DNA from: Actinomycetota bacterium
GTDB taxonomy: Bacteria; Actinomycetota; Acidimicrobiia; Acidimicrobiales; RAAP-2
Assembly: GCA_009701115.1 (NCBI GenBank)
Contig: WLKR01000005.1
Span: forward strand, 1 to 18,644
DNA: 18,644 bases
Direction: 5' to 3'
Shown: piece by piece, positions 7,607 to 15,146 of the stretch
Numbering within the stretch: position 1 is the first letter of the stretch
Layout: each line of letters begins with the position of its first letter
Program-made: the position numbers and the translations under genes
The notes under the pieces: generated by a model
Told to the model about the DNA's origin: nothing
The model's input: only the letters and a program-made list of their open reading frames with translations
The model's database searches: none

Positions 7607-7711
7607 TGACGGACTCCGCGGTAGAACGCTCCCGCCTGTGAGCATGGTGTAACGAATGTTTACTCCAAAGGCCCAAGAGAATAAACCGTTCCATCGCCGT
7701 GGGGGTTGGAA
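7607..7711. other. Convergent intergenic gap
   Basis: These 105 bases separate the small membrane protein gene from the coiled-coil gene. The only symmetry I noticed is GTTCCA/TGGAAC (7688-7693 and 7707-7712) around a 13-base loop with no T-tract. I do not call it a terminator. Confidence 0.5.
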
Positions 7712-7924
7712 CTATTCACTCCTCTTGTTTTGTAGATTTTCCACTGCTTGTTGAAGCTCCGCCAGGGACGCTTCGAGTGGGGCCAGTCGTTCACTAACAA
7801 CTTCCTCCACGCGTGCCGCCACGTATTCTCGAATTCTGGCGTCGACGGAGTCAACAACCGGTGCGGTCAGCTGACGGAAGATGTCCTTGAAATCGTTGGC
7901 CTTGGCGTCGCTAGATTCGGTCAT
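7712..7924 (-). CDS. Small coiled-coil protein, 70 residues
   Basis: This acidic, helical protein has no hydrophobic segment. Residues from about 12 to the end form long amphipathic helices, and the stretch from 44 to 67 (RLAPLEASLAELQQAVENLQ and beyond) shows heptad-like leucine spacing typical of a coiled coil, so oligomerisation is likely. I do not recognise a family and infer no function. The start ATG at 7924 is nine bases after the stop of the large secreted protein gene, suggesting co-transcription. Upstream, TAAGGT ends six bases before the ATG and could be a leaderless -10. The AAGG inside it could equally be a ribosome binding site at seven-base spacing. Confidence 0.65.
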   Translation of the reverse strand: MTESSDAKANDFKDIFRQLTAPVVDSVDARIREYVAARVEEVVSERLAPLEASLAELQQAVENLQNKRSE

Positions 7925-7930
7925 CCGCCA

Positions 7931-7936
7931 ACCTTA
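7931..7936 (-). promoter_or_regulatory. TAAGGT: -10 element or ribosome binding site of the coiled-coil gene
   Basis: The hexamer starts with the TAA stop codon of the upstream gene and ends six bases before the ATG at 7924. It fits TANNNT, but AAGG within it also fits a Shine-Dalgarno role, so the two readings cannot be separated here. Confidence 0.35.
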
Positions 7937-10222
7937 ATTTCCCGATGGACGGCAGTACACGCCACCATCAAACTGGAGCGAGTTGTAGAGACCGGCCCAC
8001 GGGGCACTGTTGAACAGTTGAATTTGCCACGGGGCGACGAGGCAGGCGTTGGAACTTCCAAAGGCGATGTAACCAATGAGATTGTTGCCCTTCGTGGTGC
8101 TGAGTCGATATGGCGGCGAGATTCCATTGACGACCACTTTGGTGGCGTGTGCCTTGCGTAGAGGTGTGGTGAACGGAACGGTGAGGTTGGTGCCGTTATA
8201 CGAACTGGCGATTTGCGCGAACTCCGGCCCGGCGCTATCGCGGAAGTAGATCTTTTGACCGGCGTAGAGTCCCGAGCTACTCGCCACCGTCATGCTCGTG
8301 GCGCCAATTGCGACGGGTGCGGTTACCGAGGTGCTGAACCATTTAAAGGCCACGGCCAAGAAGACGGGCATCGTCAAACTGCTGAGGGCGCCAAGTTTGT
8401 ACTCATTTTGGGTGGCGTACATGGCGGGCTTTAACGCCGTGTCGATCGAGGTCAGCCCATCGGCCCATCCGGTGGCGTAGGCCGTCCAGAGCGTCGGCGA
8501 CCAAGCGGGACACCACTTGGCAATTGTGTTCACACCATCGAGGCACGAGTGGTAGTCGGGGTAGCCCTCGGGGTCGATGATCACCCAATCGGGCTTCAGC
8601 CCAAGGCCGAGTCCGCGGTACTTGCCGATCGTGTTAGCGACCGCAACTCCCGCGGCAAAGGCGTGGGCGTAGTACACGTCGGGAGTGACCTTTTCGCCAC
8701 TCGTCGGTCCCGAGACCGTCCAGTAGGACAGCCAGGCCGTTCGCTTATGACTGTCGGCAATGGCCTTGCCGACGAGAAAATCTTGAGAGTTCTTTATTTC
8801 GTTGCTGCCTGCCTTCACCGCGACCCACGGTGCGCTCAACGTTCCGAGACCACCCGTAATGCCGATACTGGGCCACCCATCGCTAATAGCGGTCGAGTTT
8901 TTACTCTGCGGAATGGCGTAGAGGCCCGTTCCCGTGGGTGGTGGTGTGGCCACGCCTCCGGCGTAGAGCACGAGGCCGGAAGTGGTCACCACACCAGTAA
9001 TGCCGCCACCGACCGTCTGGGCATCAGATCCACCAGTAATAGAGACGTCAACGCTCTTCCAAGTATTGGCTCCGGTTTCATTGGAAATGATGAAGAGGTC
9101 GCCCCAGTTGCGAGCTTTGGCCGCCACGTAGATAGTTGATCCGGAGTTAATGACAAAGGGGGCGTCAACGAGAGATGGCGCGCTTGAGGGCGTGGAGATA
9201 TCGATGTCATTCCAGGTGTACGTGCCTGCCGTGCCCGTTCCCCGAAACAGTGTCGCCACACCAGTGGTCGTGAGTCCAACGAGGGCCACGCCCGTAGGGG
9301 TCATGGTCAGACTGAGGTCCGCGGTGGTGGTGGGTGCGCCCGCAGCAAGAGTGATGTCTTGCGTGGTGACGGCGCTACAGGTGGCGGGTGCGAGGATGCA
9401 GTCACTCGCAAGGCGGTACTGCATGATGTGACCGACGGAATCAGTAGCGACAAAGGTGCTGGTGCCCGGGAGCCACGTGGGATTGCCACTCACGCCGGCA
9501 TCGTTGACCATCGTCGTGACGTCACGGACATCGTTTGCCGTAATGCTTAAGGGCCATGTCAGCGGTACGTGCATGTAGACCACATGGTTTGTAGTGGTGC
9601 GTCCAATAAGACTGAGACCGTCGGTGACGTAAGTAGTCGATGGCGTTGTGGCAAAGGCAACCCCAGCCAGCGTGGAGAGATCTCGGACGGTTAGGAAAGC
9701 ACGCGACACGGGCTTGACTTGAAAGTGCTCCCATCCGGGGTGGACGTCGGACCAAATCGTAATGAGTGTCAATCGACCAGCCGTTGAAAGAAACATGGTC
9801 TGGAGGTTGTCTTGCGCGTCGATGAAAACAACAGGGTCACTCGCGGCTAAGGGCAGGCGCCTCCCTTGACAGTGAATACAGATTGTGGTGGTCGCTCCGG
9901 TGGAGAGAGTCTGGTTGACCATGACGAAACCCTGGGCGGAGCGCCATGCCAGCAGTGTGCCTCCCGAAGTGGTGAGACCCACGTAGGGGCGACCCATCAT
10001 TGTGGTGTTTGCCATGATCGACTTACGAGGCGTGGCATCCCACGGCAGTGGTGTGGAGTTGGTTTTGGCGTACGAAAAGATTGGTAGTCCGGTGGTGGTG
10101 GTGGCTGGCGCCGGTGCGGCGTTCGAGCGAACGACAACAGGTCCCAGGGCCGTCAGGGCGCAAAGTATCGCAGCGATGGCAACGCGTACTCTCACTCGTC
10201 CTCTTCCCAGGTGCTCCAGCAC
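7934..10222 (-). CDS. Secreted protein: propeller-like repeats plus glycoside-hydrolase-like C-terminus
   Basis: The 762-residue protein has a signal peptide (basic RGRVRVRV, then AIAAILCALTALGPVVV, cleavage near SNAAPA, about residue 36). Residues about 65-435 form irregular beta repeats of roughly 50 residues ending in W-x2-[IV]-D-[IV]-S: TWNDIDIS at 336-343 and TWKSVDVS at 387-394. These resemble blades of a lectin-type propeller, and the upstream protease has the same signature. Residues about 465-762 look like a TIM-barrel hydrolase: WVIIDPEGYPDYHS with a D-x-E pair (Asp550, Glu552), PAMYATQNEY, and a late APWQIQLFN/LQFDGG motif, reminiscent of GH25 or DUF1906 proteins. A beta-rich insert (about 632-698) interrupts the barrel. 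Start GTG 10222 has GGAGGT eight bases upstream. A peptidoglycan or glycan target is inference. Confidence 0.8.
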   Translation of the reverse strand: MLEHLGRGRVRVRVAIAAILCALTALGPVVVRSNAAPAPATTTTGLPIFSYAKTNSTPLPWDATPRKSIMANTTMMGRPYVGLTTSGGTLLAWRSAQGFVMVNQTLSTGATTTICIHCQGRRLPLAASDPVVFIDAQDNLQTMFLSTAGRLTLITIWSDVHPGWEHFQVKPVSRAFLTVRDLSTLAGVAFATTPSTTYVTDGLSLIGRTTTNHVVYMHVPLTWPLSITANDVRDVTTMVNDAGVSGNPTWLPGTSTFVATDSVGHIMQYRLASDCILAPATCSAVTTQDITLAAGAPTTTADLSLTMTPTGVALVGLTTTGVATLFRGTGTAGTYTWNDIDISTPSSAPSLVDAPFVINSGSTIYVAAKARNWGDLFIISNETGANTWKSVDVSITGGSDAQTVGGGITGVVTTSGLVLYAGGVATPPPTGTGLYAIPQSKNSTAISDGWPSIGITGGLGTLSAPWVAVKAGSNEIKNSQDFLVGKAIADSHKRTAWLSYWTVSGPTSGEKVTPDVYYAHAFAAGVAVANTIGKYRGLGLGLKPDWVIIDPEGYPDYHSCLDGVNTIAKWCPAWSPTLWTAYATGWADGLTSIDTALKPAMYATQNEYKLGALSSLTMPVFLAVAFKWFSTSVTAPVAIGATSMTVASSSGLYAGQKIYFRDSAGPEFAQIASSYNGTNLTVPFTTPLRKAHATKVVVNGISPPYRLSTTKGNNLIGYIAFGSSNACLVAPWQIQLFNSAPWAGLYNSLQFDGGVYCRPSGN

Positions 10223-10391
10223 CGAATCGGACCTCCACCCGCACTCAGTCTAGGAAGTCGTTGGCGAATTCGGCGGTCACCACCAAAGGAACGTGACTGG
10301 AAGTCGACAAAGTTATTGTCTTGATCGCGAGTTGAAATTGGTCTCCGAACTGGTCACGATTGAGAAATTTTTACTACTTCGTCAGCTGCAC
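10223..10391. other. Intergenic region between the two secreted-protein genes
   Basis: These 169 bases hold the ribosome binding site and probable promoter of the downstream secreted protein gene. I see no clear intrinsic terminator for the protease gene, only a 5-bp GTCAC/GTGAC pair. The two genes could be transcribed together or separately. Confidence 0.5.
10231..10236 (-). promoter_or_regulatory. Strong Shine-Dalgarno site deciding the GTG start at 10222
   Basis: GGAGGT on the minus strand is followed by an eight-base spacer and GTG at 10222. A later in-frame GTG at 10195 also has a purine-rich sequence before it (GGAAGAGGA), but the upstream site is the better match. A possible -10, TAGACT, lies at 10247-10252. 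Confidence 0.7.
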
Positions 10392-13300
10392 TTACGAGGA
10401 GAACGTCGCCAACTTGGTTCCCAAGGTCGCCCCGAGGTTGCCGGAGCCGTAGGCAAACAGAGATTTCACTCCAGCGAGGGTGACGGTAACGGGAATCCAC
10501 GTTTCACTGGGTGGACCATTCTCAATTAAGACCACGACTTTGCCGGCGACGAGCACTGCGAGTTGTCGAGCGGAGGTGCCAAACAGAACGACATCACTCT
10601 GAGGGGTGAGCGTGGCGTACGTGGCCGTGATGTCATCAGTGACCCAAGAACCGTTGCTCGTGGTCAGTGGGAGTAGTTCAATGAGGTGAAACTTGCTGGT
10701 TCGGACGTAGACGGCGAGTTTGCTCCCACCCCCGAGGGTTGGATTGCCAATGAAGGCTGCGTTCGTGCCGAGCGTCCAGCGCGCCCAACCGGAGATGTCG
10801 ACGCCATCCCACGTACCGAACGTGATGTTGTAGGTAAAGAGGGAGATCTCCTTGCCAACCCTCAAGACGATTGAGGGCCCCTCGACCGTGCTGGTCACGG
10901 ATTGCGCTAACGCGTAGCCCGTGCCAGTTACTTTAGGCACTGCATTGAGAACGGAAATGTTGGTTCGCGTCAGCTGCGAGCCGTTGACGACTGAAACGTA
11001 CAGGTAGCCAGTCGTGCTGATGTTGGCGACGTAGATACGGCCGTTGGCAATCGCGATGCCGGGAGATGCAACGGCCGCCTTATCGGCGGTGGCGGTATTG
11101 AGAACGGTTGCGACGAGGCGTACGTTGGCAATCGCTAGGAGTCGGACCTTGGCGTCTTTACCGACGTAGACAATGAAACAGCCGCCGGCGGGATTGTCGA
11201 TCACGTCAGGGTCCGACGCCACACCCGGCACGCGAGTTACGCCCTTGCTTGTTACGAGGAGTGAGGAAACGGCCGAGATCGTGGAGTACAGGGCTCCCTT
11301 GCTGGTCCGACTGACGGTGCCGCAGTTGGTCGAACTCGCCGGCACTCCCACGATCGTGCCCACGGCCGACGGCACCGTAGTGCTCGCACTACGCCACGTA
11401 CTAATAAAGGTGGTCGAGACGGGCGTGGCACTGACGCCTCCAGCCACAGCGGTCACGCTGACGGGGCCCATGTTCCCAGTAACAATCCGGAAGGTCGCCA
11501 CACCTTGGAGGTCCGTAACATTGCGCGACGTAGGAATAACCCCGACGCCGATAGGTGTCCTGAGCGATACCGAGATACCCGCGATCGTGCTCTGCTCACT
11601 GTTGCGAACCGTGACACGGACCGTGGCACCCGTGGTTCCGACCCCTGGTGACGCACTCACGGTGCTCGCAATCGCGTTAACGACACTGGTGGTGAGCGCG
11701 GCCTGGAACGACGTGTAGGAATTATTAGAGTCGGAGATCTCTAAGACGTTGGAACCCGCCCTGAAGCCGTTGATGGCGCCCGAAGTAACGACGGTAACGG
11801 CCGCCAATGGAGCAATATCACTTCCTAATACCAAGGTGGCATCAGCACCCGAAACAGAGACACTGCTCGGGTGCACTCCGTTAATCGTGTAGCTGGCCGC
11901 GTCAGTGCTTAGTCCGCCCGAGACCATGCCGTGAATAGTGATGCTGTCGGCACCGGCAACTAGTGCCGTGCCACTCGAGAAGTAGTTGAACGTCCAGGTA
12001 GCAGCAACACCGGTTCCAGTTTTCGACGAACTGAAGGTGTGGGCCTGTCCGCAGAGGGCGGGTAGAAACGTTGCCGGGTTAGGTGATCCGAGGCCGGAGG
12101 CAACGTCGTACCCCGAAGTCGCGCTGTAACTGCCAATGCCGTAGATGTCATTAGACCCGGTGGTCACGTCACTGATTCCCGTGCCGTTGATCGCCATTTG
12201 GTAGAGACGCGGATTGAGAAAGCCGAGATTGGACATGCCGCACGCTTGAGCACCAACGGCCGCCATGGCCCCGAGGATTGGTGCCCCAATCGAGGTTCCG
12301 CCAAATCCGTGCCATCCGCCAGCGAAGTAGGCCAGCATGCCGGTACGGGGATCACCCATTACAGAGATATCGGGCACTTGACGTTGATTATTGAGCGTGA
12401 CGCCCGGTCCGACCTGCCAGTCGGGTCGACCGTAGACGTTTGAGAAACCCCCACCACCACCACACGGCGCGCCACAGCCACCGTTCCAAACGGTCTGGAC
12501 GAGCGGAGAGATAGAGGTGACGGAGAGTCCGCCAATGCCGGTGACCCACGGAGAGTTAGACGGGTCATCGACGATTGCGCTGTAGGACACCGAGGGGTCA
12601 CCGGCGGTGGCGTTGTAAGCACAACTCGACGACCCCGAGTCACCGGCCGCGACAAAGACGGACTGACCTTGCGCCGCTAGCTGCTGAAGCAGTGGTTGTT
12701 GGGCGGCACTCGAAATATCGGCCTCGCAAAGACCCCACGAGACGGAAACGGAATCGGCCAGGTAGTCATTGGCAATCTGGTTGAACTCGTCGACGAAGCC
12801 GTTGGAGTCATTTGGGTGCATGTAGTTATAAATCGTGGCGCCGGGAGCGAGACTGGCAATCTGCTGGAGGTCGAGTTCTACTTCAGCTCCACCATCGGCG
12901 GCGGTGCTGGCGCCCGCGCCCCCGTTCATAACAACATCAACAATTGTGTTGGATAGTCCAAAGCAGTTGAGGTACGTCGTCATGTCACTGCGGTAGTAGT
13001 CCGCAAACTCCACCACCGCCACGGAGTGGCCGGCACCGTTGAAACCGTTTGCGTATGCCGTATCCAAACCGTACGCGTGTGCAATTTGGCTCGGAAGATA
13101 GATGTGTCGGGCCGCGGCCGCATTGCTCGCAGACGTACAGGCCGTGGGGCCGGCTAACGAAGGGCGAGCCGTAGCCGAGTTGGCGATCGCCGACGTGGCG
13201 TGGGGGTGTTCAAACCCGTTCAGCCCCGAGATGCCGGCGACGTAGCGGGCAATGGGTGAGGCGAGGCCAATGCGTGATGTGGCCACGGTCGCAATCTCGC

Positions 13301-13769
13301 CGCTGATGTCGCGGTAGCGCTGCAATTTGGTGTGGAAGGAAGCGGCGACTTGGGTCGCGCTACCAGTGACTCGAAGTACCAAGTTGTTGGGGCTGACGTC
13401 CGAAACAGTGAGTCCGGTACTCCGTAGTTCACTTCGAACAAAAGCAATGGCGGAGGGCGTCGCCCCAAATCGTTGGGCGAACTCGGCCGGACTGAGGAAG
13501 TGGCGATAGAGAGGGTTACCCGGGGTCGAAACATCGTTAATAAATTGCGCGAGTGCTCCCGAATTATTGGGCTCGAGGACGACCCGCAGATCGAGCCGAG
13601 TGCTGCTGGGGGCTGCCCCCAGCAGCGTTGAGCCGAGTGGGGCCGCGATGCCTTGCGAGAGCCAGTCAATAGTGGAAGGACGAACGAGTGCTTGTGCGCT
13701 GAGAGGGGTGACCAACACCGAGATGCACACAGCGACAGCGGCCGTGACCACTTCGAATCTGCGTCGCAT
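10392..13769 (-). CDS. Secreted sedolisin (S53) protease with Ig-like and propeller-like C-terminal extension
   Basis: The 1125-residue pre-pro-enzyme has a signal peptide (MRRRFEVV then a hydrophobic core, cleavage near SAQA, residue 27). A pro-kumamolisin domain (about 33-185) includes NPLYRHFLSPAEFAQRFG. The S53 catalytic domain (about 215-575) has Glu296 and Asp300 in AEVELDLQQI, oxyanion Asp377 in AAGDSGSS and nucleophile Ser493 in FGGTSIGAP. Calcium-site segments are DVTTGSNDIYG and SGYDVASGLGSPNP. Sedolisins are acid-active endopeptidases. Beyond the usual end are about 550 extra residues: beta-rich linkers, a Big-1/invasin-like Ig domain (about 700-790) and repeats with TWDGVDIS (986-993) and SWVTDDIT (1041-1048). 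These match the repeats of the downstream secreted protein. The ATG at 13769 has AGGGAG six bases upstream; a TTG at 13775 is in frame but unsupported. Confidence 0.95.
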   Translation of the reverse strand: MRRRFEVVTAAVAVCISVLVTPLSAQALVRPSTIDWLSQGIAAPLGSTLLGAAPSSTRLDLRVVLEPNNSGALAQFINDVSTPGNPLYRHFLSPAEFAQRFGATPSAIAFVRSELRSTGLTVSDVSPNNLVLRVTGSATQVAASFHTKLQRYRDISGEIATVATSRIGLASPIARYVAGISGLNGFEHPHATSAIANSATARPSLAGPTACTSASNAAAARHIYLPSQIAHAYGLDTAYANGFNGAGHSVAVVEFADYYRSDMTTYLNCFGLSNTIVDVVMNGGAGASTAADGGAEVELDLQQIASLAPGATIYNYMHPNDSNGFVDEFNQIANDYLADSVSVSWGLCEADISSAAQQPLLQQLAAQGQSVFVAAGDSGSSSCAYNATAGDPSVSYSAIVDDPSNSPWVTGIGGLSVTSISPLVQTVWNGGCGAPCGGGGGFSNVYGRPDWQVGPGVTLNNQRQVPDISVMGDPRTGMLAYFAGGWHGFGGTSIGAPILGAMAAVGAQACGMSNLGFLNPRLYQMAINGTGISDVTTGSNDIYGIGSYSATSGYDVASGLGSPNPATFLPALCGQAHTFSSSKTGTGVAATWTFNYFSSGTALVAGADSITIHGMVSGGLSTDAASYTINGVHPSSVSVSGADATLVLGSDIAPLAAVTVVTSGAINGFRAGSNVLEISDSNNSYTSFQAALTTSVVNAIASTVSASPGVGTTGATVRVTVRNSEQSTIAGISVSLRTPIGVGVIPTSRNVTDLQGVATFRIVTGNMGPVSVTAVAGGVSATPVSTTFISTWRSASTTVPSAVGTIVGVPASSTNCGTVSRTSKGALYSTISAVSSLLVTSKGVTRVPGVASDPDVIDNPAGGCFIVYVGKDAKVRLLAIANVRLVATVLNTATADKAAVASPGIAIANGRIYVANISTTGYLYVSVVNGSQLTRTNISVLNAVPKVTGTGYALAQSVTSTVEGPSIVLRVGKEISLFTYNITFGTWDGVDISGWARWTLGTNAAFIGNPTLGGGSKLAVYVRTSKFHLIELLPLTTSNGSWVTDDITATYATLTPQSDVVLFGTSARQLAVLVAGKVVVLIENGPPSETWIPVTVTLAGVKSLFAYGSGNLGATLGTKLATFSS
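13593..13639. repeat. GC-rich perfect hairpin flanked by 10-bp direct repeats, inside the protease gene
   Basis: GCTGCTGGGGG (13602-13612) and CCCCCAGCAGC (13616-13626) form a perfect 11-bp stem with a three-base loop. GAGCCGAGTG occurs on both sides, at 13593-13602 and 13630-13639. The structure lies around codons 44-59, between the signal peptide and the prodomain core, and keeps the frame open. Confidence 0.8.
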
Positions 13770-13775
13770 GTACAA

Positions 13776-13781
13776 CTCCCT
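13776..13781 (-). promoter_or_regulatory. Shine-Dalgarno site deciding the sedolisin start
   Basis: AGGGAG on the minus strand lies six bases before the ATG at 13769. This supports that start over the TTG two codons upstream. Confidence 0.75.
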
Positions 13782-13784
13782 GAA

Positions 13785-13808
13785 CTACACGTCTGTAGGG
13801 CAACACTA
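13785..13808 (-). promoter_or_regulatory. Candidate promoter and small palindrome upstream of the sedolisin gene
   Basis: TAGTGT (13803-13808, minus strand) is a possible -10, giving a start near 13796. The inverted repeat CTACA-CGTC-TGTAG (13785-13798) then falls across the transcription start and could be an operator or a leader hairpin. No -35 is obvious. Confidence 0.35.
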
Positions 13809-13836
13809 GAGCCCCTCGTCGCGAGCTGGGAGGTCG

Positions 13837-14331
13837 CTACTTTTGAGAGGTGGCGTAACGACGCGTGATGTCAGCGCAATCAGCGCAGACTTCTTCGGGG
13901 ATTAAGCCAACTTTCATCAGTTGGCCAAAGATGGCGCAGCCCAAGCAGTAGCCCACAAATCCCTCGAGAGCCGCGGCGGCGATTAAGGGGAGCAGAATCC
14001 ATCGGGCAGCCGACCAGCCGACAGTGAGATAGACGATTGACGCCGAGGCGGCAAAGGCCAAACCGATGCCTTGTGCGAATCGCTTGGGTGGACCGGCCAC
14101 CATCTTTTCCCACGCTGAGAGGCGCGGGGCAGCAAACTTCACGGCAAACGTTCCGAGGGGGCTGATCTTGGGCCCGGCGGCGACGCGGGCCAGGAATCCG
14201 TAGGTAAGGGGGATGAGTATCCAAGGCTGGTTGAAGACCAGAGCCGCAGTGGCCATCGCGACTACACCCAGGGCCACGGTGCGGGCGGCTGCGTCATTGA
14301 CGGGATTAGGAAAGGAGAAGAATCGCTTCAT
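13837..14331 (-). CDS. DUF4395 integral membrane protein with two CxxC motifs
   Basis: The 164-residue protein starts MKRFFSFPNPVNDAAART and carries the DUF4395 hallmark GPKISPLGTFAVK, which follows the second membrane segment. About four membrane segments are visible. Near the C-terminus are two CxxC pairs, Cys129/Cys132 (GYCLGC) and Cys149/Cys152 (VCADC), which could bind metal or undergo redox chemistry. The family has no proven activity. It lies just downstream of a TauE/SafE permease on the same strand, so a role linked to sulfur compounds is possible but unproven. I chose the ATG at 14331, not the TTG at 14367, because a promoter-like sequence lies exactly upstream of the ATG and the extra residues would be encoded by the promoter region. 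There is no Shine-Dalgarno sequence. Confidence 0.88.
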   Translation of the reverse strand: MKRFFSFPNPVNDAAARTVALGVVAMATAALVFNQPWILIPLTYGFLARVAAGPKISPLGTFAVKFAAPRLSAWEKMVAGPPKRFAQGIGLAFAASASIVYLTVGWSAARWILLPLIAAAALEGFVGYCLGCAIFGQLMKVGLIPEEVCADCADITRRYATSQK

Positions 14332-14335
14332 AATA

Positions 14336-14362
14336 AAAATGCTACTAATCAAATAGCATTTT
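14336..14362 (-). terminator. AT-rich hairpin overlapping the DUF4395 promoter
   Basis: AAAATGCTA (14336-14344) and TAGCATTTT (14354-14362) form a perfect 9-bp stem with a nine-base loop. In transcripts entering from the upstream TauE/SafE gene it would be followed by a short U-run, so it could act as a weak terminator. It starts 10 bases after that gene's stop codon. Confidence 0.5.
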
Positions 14363-14367
14363 GGCAA
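14339..14367 (-). promoter_or_regulatory. Candidate leaderless promoter of the DUF4395 gene
   Basis: TTGCCA (14362-14367) matches the -35 consensus TTGACA at five of six positions. It is followed by a 17-base spacer, TAGCAT (14339-14344) and seven bases before the ATG at 14331. The predicted transcription start is the A of the start codon. This is the most complete promoter in the window. Confidence 0.65.
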
Positions 14368-14372
14368 TAGGC

Positions 14373-15140
14373 CTACCGGAACAGCAGATTCAGTGACGTG
14401 GCGAGCCCAATCGTCACTATCAAGATGCGAACCGTAACGGGCCGGAGACGTCGGATGAGCTTGGTGCCGAAGTAGCCACCGATCAAGGTGCCGAAAAACA
14501 GCATGATGACTGCCTCGGCCACGAGGTGGCCTCGAAACAGAAAGATCAGCGCGGCGGCGGCGTTGATGATCGTTGAGAGCGCACTGCGCAGCCCCTGGAG
14601 CGTGTCAAGGTCGTCGGGCAGCGTTAAGCCCATTAGCGCCAGCAGCATGATCCCTAGGCCGGCTCCGAAGTAACCCCCGTAGACCGAGACCACGAACATG
14701 CCTATATGGAGTGCCCGCGTGCGAAGACCGTGGTGGCCCAAGTGGGCGATGCGACGAGTGATGGCGGGACCCGTGGCAAAGAGGAGCGTCGCTGCGAGGA
14801 TCAGCCACGGAACAATGACGCGAAACGTCTCGGGCCGTCCGAGAAGGAGGAGCGATGCCCCCGTAGCAACGCCCGCGAGGCAGGCGGGGAGTAGTTGGCG
14901 AACGAGCGGCCACCGTTGCAGCAACTCCTGGCGGTACCCCCGGATGCCCCCTACGTAGGAGGGCAGGACCCCCACGGATGACGAGACGTTGGCCTGTAGG
15001 GCCGGTACGCCCATGGCCAGCATCGTGGGGAACGTGATGAAGGTCCCACCACCGGCAATGCCGTTGGAGATGCCGGCGGCAATACCGGCCAGCAGATAAA
15101 TGGAGAGTCGCCATCCGATTGGCAGCGAATTGGCAATCAT
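14373..15140 (-). CDS. TauE/SafE family membrane permease (second copy)
   Basis: The 255-residue membrane protein has about eight hydrophobic segments. The repeat motif GISNGIAGGGTFITFPTMLA (about residues 23-42) with the following NVSSSVGVLPSYVGG, and the second-half motif YGGYFGAGLGIMLLALMGL, are textbook TauE/SafE features. These permeases move sulfite, sulfonates or related anions out of the cell. The actual substrate is unknown. The sequence differs strongly from the copy at 3023-3787, so the two are old paralogues rather than a recent duplication. The ATG at 15140 has no Shine-Dalgarno sequence but has TAGAGT seven bases upstream. A DUF4395 gene follows on the same strand, separated by a hairpin. 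Confidence 0.94.
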   Translation of the reverse strand: MIANSLPIGWRLSIYLLAGIAAGISNGIAGGGTFITFPTMLAMGVPALQANVSSSVGVLPSYVGGIRGYRQELLQRWPLVRQLLPACLAGVATGASLLLLGRPETFRVIVPWLILAATLLFATGPAITRRIAHLGHHGLRTRALHIGMFVVSVYGGYFGAGLGIMLLALMGLTLPDDLDTLQGLRSALSTIINAAAALIFLFRGHLVAEAVIMLFFGTLIGGYFGTKLIRRLRPVTVRILIVTIGLATSLNLLFR

Positions 15141-15146
15141 GATTAC

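Noticed and set aside
7688..7712. GTTCCA/TGGAAC hairpin as a terminator between convergent genes
   Set aside because: The stem is only six pairs with a 13-base loop and no T-run follows on either strand. One arm also touches the stop codon of the coiled-coil gene.
8549..9139. A 196-codon plus-strand open frame inside the secreted GH-like gene
   Set aside because: It is antisense to a well-supported secreted protein. Its sequence is low-complexity shadow translation with no start signal.
10193..10195. GTG at 10195 as the start of the secreted GH-like protein
   Set aside because: It would give an acceptable signal peptide, but the GTG at 10222 has a stronger Shine-Dalgarno site (GGAGGT) at ideal spacing.
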